From positions 2,251,001 to 2,315,000 of the forward strand of contig JAJTWR010000308.1 in the NCBI GenBank assembly GCA_021613335.1: a DNA stretch of 64,000 bases, in the 5' to 3' direction. The stretch comes from Whitmania pigra (Eukaryota; Annelida; Clitellata; Hirudinida; Haemopidae). Each line of letters starts with the position of its first letter. Within the stretch, counting starts at the first letter, position 1. Below, one piece after another: positions 38,301-51,400 of the stretch. The position numbers were made by a program, and so were the translations under genes. The notes beneath the pieces are model-generated. The model did not search any database, was not told where the DNA came from, and was given only the letters and a program-made list of their open reading frames with translations.

Positions 38301-39894
38301 ACAGTTTTGATGATGAACTCGTCGCTATTGGTGACGTAAAAGATGCTTCCAGAAGCTCCGGGATTTGGCAACTCTCGAAGAGGCTCGTTGCATAAGGAGA
38401 GCTGCAGAAATATCATTTTTAATATTGCTATTTTATTATATTACCACCATTAACAAATGAAATGCAAACCTTATCTAACCTAGTAAAAGTCACAAATGTT
38501 CACTAATTTATTTTATGAAAGTCTCGAATACTCACGAGGAAGTCCTCAGGCTTGATCTTAAAAAGTTCCCTGAAATAGCGAAAGACGTCGGGAGCGAAAG
38601 TTCTAAATCGAAAGTCGTTGCAGTGATGGGCCGGCGTCAGACTGCTCCCGTCTCTGAAACAAAATTTTTCATTTGATAAATCATTTCATTTGTCATCAGT
38701 GACAGGGTCCTTCTCTTTCTCAAATAACATTATATGCATTGGCGTGCAGGTTGCCGAACTGGTCGAGTGCCCGTGTACGGCGGTAATGGCAACGATGCGT
38801 CGTGTTCGAAACCTAGCCCGCGCTGCCATGAGGGCCCTTAGGAAGGAGCACTACAAAAATGGTTACAAAAAGCACCTCTGAGGCTAGGTATATGGTGCTA
38901 TATAAACGAAATACAAACATTATAAAATTAGTAATAATCGTTTCGATTGTTAAAATGGGATTTTGATTCATTGCTGGTTCATAAAAAAAATCTCCTTTGA
39001 TGCAGACATTCTGCAGCACATTAATAATCCAACTACTTCGTCTAATCTCGAAGGTAGGATGCATGTTTCTCGAATGAAATCAACATGGGATAACTTACTT
39101 GGGAAAGTTGACGGTGACAACGACATGAAAGTCCTCATAAAGAATATCTCTGCTTGGCTTTGAAGATAAACCTCCCACACTTTGTCCAATACCCAGCTGT
39201 ATAGCAGCCATCAGCTCTGTTGTCGGTCTCTGGCATTCGATTTTACATTCGGTCGTTAGTCGGATCCATCTCGACCAAAGTAAAATTAACCAAACCTTTT
39301 TGTAAGTGACACTTCCATTTTCATGTACTCTTCTATGACCAATTTTCCGCTCATCTCTTCCAATTCCTCCATCACATGACTTGTGTCAAATGCATTTTGT
39401 AAATCAAATTGAGATTAAATATCAAATGTTACTCCTAAAATTTAAATACCTCTGAAAGTCTTCTTTTCTCCATGTGCTGTGATCGTTCTGGAAATAAAAA
39501 TTTGTTTATGACATGTTGATAATTCCACTTAACTATTTCATTTTGCATTATAGGTTTCTAGTTCATTCTAATTTTGTCTTATCATCAATCCTAAATTATT
39601 AACCAGATATAAACAAAATTCAATGAATTTCACCAAATAATTTCTAAAAATTCTTTTAATTAGTGATACTGCTAAGCCAACCATGAAATAAAATTGTCCA
39701 ACGTGTTTGAACATGTATAGTTGCGTGCACAGCAACAAACATAGAATTAACCAACACATTATACATGATTATAATCATTCATGGCTATTAGTAAACGTCC
39801 AAGTCATATAACAGCTGATCATTTATCAGCACATAGAACATAGACAAATAATACCTCCGCTGTGAAATTCGTGCCTGTTAATGTCGCTTGCCAT
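35306..39894 (-). CDS. Type I phosphatidylinositol-4-phosphate 5-kinase, complete
   Basis: It makes PI(4,5)P2 from PI4P at the plasma membrane. Sixteen exons: 39894-39855, 39487-39450, 39379-39296, 39229-39099, 38653-38536, 38401-38249, 38063-38004, 37843-37604, 37540-37463, 37392-37344, 37161-37071, 36684-36552, 36351-36276, 36148-36071, 35747-35645, 35492-35306, giving 552 residues, all in phase. Motifs: [19 protein letters not shown], the nucleotide loop GASGSIFYV, catalytic lysine in [20 protein letters not shown], catalytic [31 protein letters not shown], and the activation-loop/membrane segment AKKLEHAF followed by [11 protein letters not shown]. The MESIQ and KKLEH segments match type I rather than type II enzymes. 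The C-terminal 120 residues are variable and Ser/Thr-rich. The 63-bp intron 37603-37541 is stop-free and a multiple of three, so retention would insert 21 residues before the DYSLL motif. Confidence 0.95.
38735..38925 (+). mobile_element. tRNA-derived SINE in PIP5K1 intron 4
   Basis: The head resembles a tRNA, with an A-box-like ttgccgaactggtcgag (38751-38767) and a B-box-like gttcgaaacc (38804-38813). It is followed by a GC-rich body (about 38814-38880) and a tail 'gctatataaacgaaatacaa'. It is opposite in strand to the host gene and much more GC-rich than its surroundings. The exact ends and target duplication are not resolved. Confidence 0.6.
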
Positions 39895-42083
39895 CGTGAC
39901 AAATGCAAGGGCATTTCTTGCCCTTAAATCCCTTTAATTTATCTGTTGGGTTATCCTCACTTGGATGTGTTTAAACTCATCGGCCGCTACTGTTGTTGAT
40001 TTGACTGTGCACAAGAAAGAATACCAAAAACCATTAACGCTTCTCGAGATAGTCTTTTACCATCTTTTACAAAATAACACGATTTAAAAATTTTTAGCTT
40101 TCAAAACTGATTTTGCTAAGAAAACCTTCGAATGGAGCGAAATTAAGTTCTTATAATATGTACATCTTCCTCCCCCTCATCTTTAAACTGTACATTCGTC
40201 CAGCGTGCACGTGATTGTTTCATGTTATCGCTTTAGGTTGATATTATTAGCTATTTGATTATTAAATAATTGGAGTTTTAAACTTAGCTAGTAAGAACTA
40301 CTCTCCAAAGACACTATTGATTACGATAACGTTTGCTATCTCTTCGGACTTGAAAAATTAGCTGAGAGATGAAGTAGAAATTTTGGATTGAATTTTAAAT
40401 AGTAAATTTAATAACATGGTTTTGACAAAATCTATCGTAGCAACATCCTCAGTCATCACCGTGATGCTGCCGAATGTTGCTGGATAATTCGTTCGCGATA
40501 CGCCCTCTTTATTGCTACAATAATGTTCTCTTAACAGAATAAAAACTCAATGATCTAAAGAGAAATTTTCAGGAAATTATCTTGCCGACAACAAAAAATT
40601 GCATTGTAACATCACGTTAACTGTTCGCGTCATTTGATTATAATCTACCAAACTAAAAGTTTCAAAAAATTATCCTAATACATTCTAAATATTTTACTGA
40701 ACAGCCATAACACAGCTTAAAGCAAAAGAAATTTGTGAGCAGAGCAGACAGGCTCAAGTGGTAATTCTTCCAGTGGCTCAGCAACACCATACATAATAAC
40801 ATAACACCATCCGGTCTCATGAACGCAGATCACAACGAAGCTTAAAAGTCTGCGAATAAGAACAACAAGTATAAAACTTTAAAAATCAGTTTTAAAAAAC
40901 TTAAGCTTAAGTTTCACGACAAAGTTATTGGTTAAGTTTTCTTTAGTTAAATGATACGAATTTTAAAGAAAGCGCAGTTTCACTGCAATTATTTTGTTTT
41001 TCTCTTGTGATTTGGGTTTTTGTGATTTTTTATAAACATGAGGAGATGACCTTTTTTTGGTTCTGATCTAAAGCCCCCCCCCCCCCCCAAATTACGTCCC
41101 TGGTCTCCTCCAATTCTTAAATTAAGAATCATTTTGTTTAACTCATATAAAATTGCCACTTGTATGTATTGTGATAATTACTATCTATTCGACATTTATT
41201 TTATTTAGGAATTTTAAGTTCTTTGGTTGTTCAAATGAATCAGTTACTAAGTTACAAAGTTTGATTTTGCAGACAAATGCCTGAAAGCAGTTTGAATTTA
41301 TAAAGAAATATATTTATATTTGAAATTGATTTATATTTGATTTTGCCCGTCTATGTTGCTTCAATAATAACAAGCATTGGACTTAATTGATAGTTTTGAA
41401 TAATCAAAAGAACGCGAAAAATTCCTTGATATTTAAGAATTGGCTGATTGGCACGGGGATCACTATATTACCTTTAACATAATCATTTGCTAACCTTTTG
41501 AAAAAAATTGTTTCGAAAAAAAAAAAATTATTATAGTTTTTAGCCTTGGCTTGGATTTCTTAAAGTACTTAGATTATTTAAAAATTCTAACTTATAATTT
41601 CAGCAGTTATTTGAGTTATCATCATCATGTTTGTGAGATAAGGTGGAATAAAACCATCGAGATTTACGTTGTTGTTGTTAGGGAGCTTGGCTCAGTCAGC
41701 AGTTCCTTCGACCTGTATTGCCGCGTCGTGAGATACTTTGGAGGTCAGTTAAGACCAACTTTTTTACATTTGGAAATTATGCGAAGATTATAAAATAAGG
41801 CAGTGCTTGATTATATACAGAGTTTTTTTAATGTATGTAATGGAATAACGGTTAGTAAAACAAAAATTATATTTGCGGCTACAAAGCAGGAAAATATGCA
41901 TTGATTAAAATCTTGAAGCACTTGTATGCTGATGTTTTAACATTGTTGGAATAGATGTATAATCATTTCTTATTTAAAAGTAGGTACAAGAATGTTTCAT
42001 ACTCTCACTAAAATGGTATATTTTTTTCGTTTTCCATTAATGCAAACATTTATTTAAATAATTGGATTTAGCTTCAAAGGAAA
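39895..42083. other. Divergent promoter region of PIP5K1 and UMP-CMP kinase
   Basis: 2.2 kb lie between two genes that diverge. It should contain both promoters and untranslated first exons; the UMP-CMP kinase start codon lies a few bases after a likely acceptor (tttag), implying an upstream untranslated exon. A C18 tract followed by 'aaattacgtccctgg' at about 41073-41102 is the reverse complement of the repeat end seen at 5871 and 11072. Confidence 0.45.
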
Positions 42084-43452
<1,369 letters not shown>

Positions 43453-45452
43453 AAGTTAAATTAATAACTAATATTTAAACTAAATAATGATGTGGTTACA
43501 TATTTTTTGGTTCAAATGAAATATCACTGCCCTAAAATTTATAAAGTCTTTATTACACTTGAATTTGTTCAACTATGACTTCCTTTATTCACACAGTCAA
43601 TTCTTAGTCATAAGTTAGGATATAGTGTGTACTTCCAGACATTTTCACAATCTATTTATTGTGATTAATTTTTTGTGTTTCAAATTCATGCATGATGCGT
43701 GATGAGTCTCAAAGATATTGTCTTTGTAGAGCACATTAAATGGTCTTCTCACATTTAGATATTTAATATTTGAGTTGATGTCAGAGGTCAAGTCTATTTG
43801 TAGGTTCGTAGGTTTATAAAGATGCTGATCCTCATCAATTAAGAGTCATGTAGGTAAAATCAAGATCCAATTGAATGTTTAGTGTCAATCTATTCTAATG
43901 TTTCTTGCTTTAAAGTTACAAAATTTGTGAAATTTGATTGGCATCAAATATTTGTAAAGCAATTTAAATCAAAAGAGCAAAAAACATGCACGTGCCAGCA
44001 AAAATTGTTTTGCTGCTCTTCCATATTTAAAAGTTTAAATATTTGTAAGCTCTATGCTAACAAGGTAATTAACAATTCCTGAAACTTTTAAATCAGTAGC
44101 ATTTTTATTTTTGAATTTTAAAATTTATAATTGTGATCTTGGAAAATCTTGATGTTGCATCATTTCTTTTGTCCTTTATAGCAAAAGTGGAATGAGTCGT
44201 ATTGATGGACAAAGCTACTTGTCACAAATCTAAATTAAAGCATCGTGAGGGGCTAACCTTAGTTTTACTCCTTAATAGTTCCTTAATATTTATATTTCGC
44301 TGAGCTCCTTATCAGTTTGCAATGTTGGTATCTTTTCATATGATGATGTGAGGTGTCAATAAACCAGAAGAAAGGAATTACACAATACTAAAACTAAAAT
44401 AAGCATAAACAAGGACATCATGCCAAAAATTGGGAAGACCATGTTGAGGCTCAAAATTTGTAATTTTAGCCACTTCTTGGATGGTGTTTCATTAATTACC
44501 AAGATGATAAAGTGCAGCAAATTACTTTAAATCAATGAAATTTTTATGATTATTGAGGATCCAACAGATTCCCAGGTAAAATGAGCAGCGTTTTCTTGAT
44601 CTACTTTTTACTTGTAAATCCCCATCAAAGCGTTTTGTCCCAATGTAAAAGTAGATTGTCACTGTTAACCATTAAAAGAAACTTTTAACAAGAGAAATGA
44701 TTCCTTACTAAAGTGTGAACTTTAAAGCTGACAAAAAGTAACAAAAACTAGTAAAACAAATTTTCAAATTTTCCCGGGCACGAATACCAAGAATACATTA
44801 CTACATTTGTGGCATAAGGAAAGAAAGAAGTTTGAGAAGCTGTGATTTCATTTTCAATCTCAAATCTGAGGAGCAAAAGCCTTCATAATTTATTTTGCAA
44901 AACCTGGTTGTACCACATGGTTGGTTGGTAGTTTATTAGCGTCCATTTCGTGACTAGATGATTATGATGCTGTTGCACAAAAATAAAGTCATACCACATT
45001 AGAGGATTCTACTTAAGTAGCTCGCGGCAAAGGAGTCATAAATCGCCTGAAAGGTGGGAGTCATTGGCTGTTCTCTTGTGCAGAATAGGAAATTAAAGTC
45101 TAATTCCACTTTACAATTAAATTATTGTCTAATTATGTAGTACATAAATATAACTTTTTAAATACGAAATTAAATGTTCTACAGAAATTTTCCCAAACAT
45201 CCTAAAGGTTCACATTTACTGCTATTAACATCTCAAGTTTGTCTTCAGCAGCCAAGGCTGTGATCAGTGGAAACTTGTGGATGCTAATAACTATTTGTTT
45301 GTTGTGGTTCGCCTCGAACGAAACATCGAAAGAACGAAGTTTTCGACGTCGAAGGTCATTAAAATTCGCTAATAAATTCTGAGTTAGATAAAAAGAGGAA
45401 ATGGTTTTCTTATGTTGACGTTGAAAGTAATAGTAGAGCAATACGACAAACA
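43453..45452. other. Intergenic, nothing recognised
   Basis: 2 kb between two plus-strand genes. It is AT-rich with scattered short frames, none with a domain. It should include the 3' end of UMP-CMP kinase and the promoter of the chondroitin polymerizing factor gene. Confidence 0.4.
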
Positions 45453-48143
45453 ATGAAATACCTTCAAAGTTTGGTTTTATCTAGGCCATTCATGCTGGTC
45501 TTAATGGGTTTGAGCCTTGGGTTCTCATTAAACATGTTGCTATCTTCACTCCTAAGCAATCAGTGCAATAGTTTTTCTATTGATACTGGAATGACTAGTG
45601 GAAATCCTGAACAGTTGGAAGAGCATTATGAGCTGCATTACAAAAGCAAAAGTGAATTAGAAAATGAAGCTGTTCTCAGCAATGACTTGAAAAAACACAG
45701 GATTGTTCGGCCCAGGTTCTTAAGCTCTGAACTTGGCTTAAAAGAAAAATTGGTGATTGGAGTGCTAACTTCAACAAATACTTTGGAAACATTTGGTACT
45801 GCAATAAACAAAACAATGTTCATTCCTAATGTCAAGTCCAGAATCATGTTTTTCATGAATGGAGTTGTTAAAGAGCCATCAAATAAAATGCATCTTGTCA
45901 TGTTTTCACAGGTGGAAACTCACATGACTCCTTTTTTTATGCTTAAATATTTGGCAGACAATTACCTTCAATCTCACAATTGGTTTTATATTTTTCCTGA
46001 TACTACATTTGTGAATAGAGAAAGGGTGGAAGAGCTTGTGGATCAAATTTCTGTTGGTGGGAATATTATAATTGGAAGTAATCGAGGAAAGGAAAACAAA
46101 ATGTGTGACTTTGATGCTGGAATTCTCTTATCACAAGTGAATGATATTTTGTAGATAAAACATTTTATTGTTATTTCAAATGCTTTCTCCATCATTTAAT
46201 ATTTTTTTTCAATTCTCAGAGTATTTTGATGAATTTGTCAAAAAATATTCAGTGGTGCATGGGGAGTTCCTCAAGACATGAAAATCATTCACAAAACATA
46301 GAAAGATGTCTGCAATATTCTCTTATGCCTATGAACTTATCCTGTAGTACTCAAATCAATGTAGGAAATATTATGGTTATTAAATTTACAAAGAAAAATT
46401 TTTTAAAATTATGATTTATCATTTCAGAAGCTGATATATCAGTCTTTAAGATTAAGTGAGGTAGATAATTATTTTGAGATAATTTCTCAAAACTCAATAA
46501 TTAGTTTTTCTCATGCTGCATCTGAGTCACAAATTTACAAGATCTACAGGTGAAATTTAAATTATATTTTTATGCACTATAAATTATTATGCCTCATATT
46601 TAAAGATTAATTTATTACAACTGTTGCAGAAAACTAGCAGAGATTAACAAGCAAATTCTTGATGCAGAATTATCAAAACTATTTATTTACAATAAACAGA
46701 TCCTTCCATTCACTCCAAGTGAAAATGTTTCTTTTACATGGCCCTTAGGTAAAGCTTTCTTTTGATATAACTTTGAATTCTTAAGAAATTAAATGCTACA
46801 GTTTAAACTCTGCTAAATTAAATTTATAATTTAAGTAAGTACTTTTTAGAAGGTAATTCAAAATTTCTAAATGCTTATATTAGGTAGTGAGATGAATAGC
46901 CATGCAAAAACCAGATTTGATGTTATTCGATGGCATTATTTGAATGGCTCTCACATCTTTTATGACCGCTTTAAGGAGAACTCCAAGCCCCTAAGAGGTT
47001 TGACCTTTTTGGAAATAAATATTTAAAAAGTCATATCTGAAGGTAAGATAATAATTATATGATCACATAGGTATTGAGAAGTTGGATATATCTGATATCT
47101 TGAAAGAAACTATGAATTCATTAAACAAGAATGAGCATCTTCCCTTTGTTCTGGAAAGGCTCATCAATGGGTATCAAAGATTTGATGCTTCGAGAGGTAT
47201 GGAATATATTCTGGATGTCCTGTTAAGACAGACCAAATCAACAACTGGAAGTCATCTAGCCATGAGAAGAATTCATGTCTTAAAACCTTTGGGATTTGCT
47301 GAAGTTGTTCCTGCTCCTTATGTGAATGAAAGCACTAAGGTACGACTCATTGTAACAATTACACCTCATGAAAAAAATGATGTCATAAGTTTCATTGAGT
47401 CATTTGTTCATACTTGCATTGATTCTGGTGACAATTCGAACCTCCTCATTGTGTTTGTGTATGAGTCTTTTGACCAGCAGTCAAATGATTTGTATGCTGC
47501 TGCAAAATCGGCAATTTTATCTTACGATTACAAGAATCGAAATGAGAGAAAGATTTCCTGGATCTCCGTTGTGAGTAATCAATCGGATAAACTTATACTC
47601 AAAGTCATGGATGAAGTGCAAAAAGTACTTCCCCTAGACTCCCTTGTATTGATTTGTACTATCAGTATTGAGCTAAGAATTGATTTTATGAATCATGTTA
47701 GAATGAATACCATTTCAGAATCACAAGTTTATTTTCCTATTGGATATGTATTATACAAACCTCATTTGGTTTATGACAAACTGCCTTATCCTAAATCTAT
47801 TCTTATTAATCAAAAATCTGGTCACTATTCTGTAGCCAACTACGATCACGCAAGCTTTTATCTTTCAGATTTTGTTTATTGCAAGAATCAAATGCTAAGC
47901 ATTGGAGCAAATTTTATCAATCTCTTTGAAATGTTTATTCATTACCACTCGATAAGCGTCTTCCGAGCTGTGGATCCCTCCTTGAGAATGCAATACCGAC
48001 CCATCAAATGTCTTGGTAATGACAATAGCTGTCTGCATTCAAAGTATCGCAGTCTTGCTAGTCGCTCTCAATTGGCCATGTTAATATTTGAATATTTACA
48101 AAAGTCTGACAAACTTCAACTTCAGGACAGAAATATGAGATGA
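45453..48143 (+). CDS. CHPF: Chondroitin polymerizing factor
   Basis: A Golgi type II membrane protein that partners chondroitin synthase to build the GlcA-GalNAc chain. Exons: 45453-46136, 46220-46360, 46428-46549, 46630-46748, 46884-46997, 47071-48143, all in phase, 750 residues (human CHPF 775). A short cytoplasmic tail precedes a signal anchor (FMLVLMGLSLGFSLNMLL, about residues 14-31). The first GT domain has RPRFLSSELGLKEKLVIGVLTS and WFYIFPDTTFV. RFDVIRWHYL, INGYQRFDASRGMEYILDV and a second GT-like domain ending SQLAMLIFEYLQ follow. DXD is absent where chondroitin synthases carry it (PDTTF), as in CHPF and unlike CHSY1, so it is probably the non-catalytic partner. It converges tail to tail, 262 bp away, with the multi-vWA gene. 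Confidence 0.92.
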
Positions 48144-48405
48144 AATTTGTGTATTTTACCAAAACTTCATTGGTGTAATGAAATAATTTCTTAATGACTT
48201 TTTTGCCTTTTCCCTTTTAAAAGTATTATGTAAAATGAAATACATGTGAAATACATTTTATTTACGGTACATCTCAATTAAGTTTGACATAAAAAAAAGG
48301 CATAAAGTTGCGCTAAATAAAACGAGTTCTTGTTCAAAAATGATTCGCGCCTTCGTGAAACAAGTGCAAAGAACACAAACACGACTGTTTAAAGAATTGA
48401 AATAG

Positions 48406-51400
48406 CTATTGGCATAATGTGCTGATTATTTTAACGGCTACTTGAGTTGACGAAGAATTAAGCGGATAATTAAAAATTAGAGAGGGTGAACTGGCAACGC
48501 CAGTTATTTCGGGCATGTTTGGTGTATCTCCTGTTGCTACAACATACAAGATCGCTCCCGAGTCTCTAAGGGCCCTTGCATTAGGTATCGTCTGCTCCTG
48601 GTTGACATTCGATTGACCATCCGTTATTAGTATGATAATGTTTTGGGCATCACTTCTATCACCGCGTTGATTGATTTGATACTTGAGAATAGTATCTAAC
48701 CCCGCTGGTGTATTTGTTTTTCCCCCAATCGGGAAAAAGTCGAAAGAATTGATGATGGCAATTTTGTTTCGAATGTGCTGATCTAAGTAGAATTGGTTGA
48801 TGACGTTATCAGAGTAAGCGACAGCTCCAATCCTAAACATATCCTCCTCAACTGGCAAGCCATACGTGATCTCTCTTGCCAGCAAAACGTTCCTGCGATA
48901 CTCTTCTTCCAAACTCCCAGATATGTCGATGAGAAATATGATGTCTCTAAGTTTTGAGCAATCTGATAATTTAAAACATTTTGCTGTAAGTCATAACTCA
49001 ATGTGTTTTGAAAGTTTTGCCATCCCACAAAAAAATTGTTAATTTAATTAAGTCTGGGTCAAGGTCTACCTAAAGTACTTTAGCTTTGCATTTTACATTT
49101 CTAAAATCATTTCCTTAAGTAGTAGATTTATCATCTTTAAACCAAGTCAACAATGTCAATTTTACTTTGTCTGCATCCTCTTCCGTAATAGGGTCGGGGA
49201 CAAGTACAATTGTAGGTCATTAAATCTTCACTACAATCACAATTTGTGATCTGGCAAATGCTGGGATCTGCGAAGAACAAATATAAAATGAGTATTTATA
49301 AACTTATAAGTTTGTGCGTTCCACATATTGTGCAACCGAGAAAGGCTAATTTATGACTTACCTTTACACATAACATTGATCACCGACGGAACCGAATTCT
49401 GTAGTTCTCTGAAAGAAGACACTTTGACAACAGTGGACGGCCTCGGATGACTGGCAATACTTTCGAGTTCAAGAGAATATTTCATTTGATTCTCGAGAGC
49501 AATTGGTACAATGAAAGTTCCATCAATTTTATTTTGTATGGCCTCTGGGATAGTGAAATTCACATCTACATTTGATGGGTAATTTGTGACAACAACAGCA
49601 ATGTTTCTGGCTTGTGGTCTATCTCCAGCGTTCTGATTAAATACGTTCCTACGTAGGAGCCGCAGAGCTCCAGAAATGTTATTTCCTCCGCCCATGTAGT
49701 AAGGGATCAATTTGATGGCTTCTATAACGTCATGCTTGCTTTGAAAAGTGTTCAAATTGAATGCTATCTCAGCTTGGTTCGCCCAGAATATTAGTGCAAC
49801 GCGGGTTCGATTTTCTGATACATCGAGGGCTTCGACTAGCGACGTCGCAAAGTTGGTAAGGATTTCAAATCGTTCTCTGTGCACTGCTCCTCCACTGAAA
49901 AGCATGATGGCCAAATCAATGTCTCCGTAGCAAGCTGAAATAAAAGCAGAGCTTTAGACGCTTTGGTTTCAAAGAAATCTTTTGAAATCATGAAACAAAA
50001 ATCTTCAAACCTAAGATAAATCTTTGAATTCCTACTTACTTTTATCGCACATGGCTCCATTAGTCTGTGCTGGACATGGGCCGCATTTGTAAGTGCCAAT
50101 TTCAGAGGTACACGTTGATCCAGATTGGCACTGATTTTGAGCGCAGTAATTGACGTCTGTATGTAAACATTCATACAAAATAATTAAATAACATTTTATT
50201 TTTTAATCCTTCTGTTGGGTCTTACTGGAACATAAGCGGTCTGTCACAAAGCCTTTTCTGGTTAATAATGTAGACAAGTCAGGTGTAATTAAGACGTTCT
50301 TTTCTCCGTAGCTAGCTAGTCTTACAAGCATCTTCTGCAAGTAACTACTAGAATCTCCCACACCGACCTGATGTTTGTCAGTTATTTATATTACAATTAC
50401 AAAAATAAAAATAAATTAGAATGAAAAAACTTTACTCCTATGATCTTTATGCCGCGCTGTCTAAGAGAGACGGCTTTCTTCCAAAGTTCGACATCATATA
50501 AATAGCCTTTATTGTAATCGTCGCCACTGGTAATCAATACCAAGTAGTTCGGGAAGTCCGGACGATCGCCATTTTGTGGTTGGAACATGTCACTTGCATT
50601 ACTAATTAATTGAACACATCTCATTAATTTCAACATCTCGAAATTTCGCGAAGTGATATATATTTATTGCAATTGTAAATCATAAATTACCCAAGAGCAT
50701 AAAGCAGTCCAGATTTATCTCCTCCAGTTGGGTAAACATTTAGAGATTGCAATATTTCTAATTTTGAAGAGTGTTTATTTAGCTGAAAGTAAATCTTTAC
50801 ACCCGATCCATCGTACGTAAGCAAGCCAATTCGGCTCGTGGTTGGCGAGTCACTGGTGATACTCAAATCTTGAGTTACTTGAGTTAGAACATTAACCAGA
50901 TCCAGATAGTTATTTGTAACCATTCCTCTGGATACATCGACTGCAAAAACCACATCGCCTCCTTTATTGCAATCTGAAATAATAAATGAAATGTGATTAA
51001 AATGCAATTGATGAATCACACTAAATGAATTAACTCACCTGATTGACACAGTTGTCCGCCTTTACCAGGAGGACAATAACATATCATTTGGTTAGCGTAA
51101 ATTACGCATTGTCCACCGTTGCATGATGAACCACAATTTGCACTATCTAAATTTTAATACATTGTATGTCAAATGTTAGGTATATCTTGCCTGAAGATAA
51201 GCAATTATGGCTACAATCTCACCTCCACATGAAAACTGCTTGATTGATTCTGAAAGGCTGATCAGGTTCCGGGCAGTCGAGACGGTGGCCATGTTCTTTG
51301 TAAAGGGAAAATTTGACAGGGCAGCTAACTCGTAAATATTCAAAATAGTTCCGGAACCCACTGAGAATATATTAGCTCCCGCCTTCCTCAAAAGCTCTGC

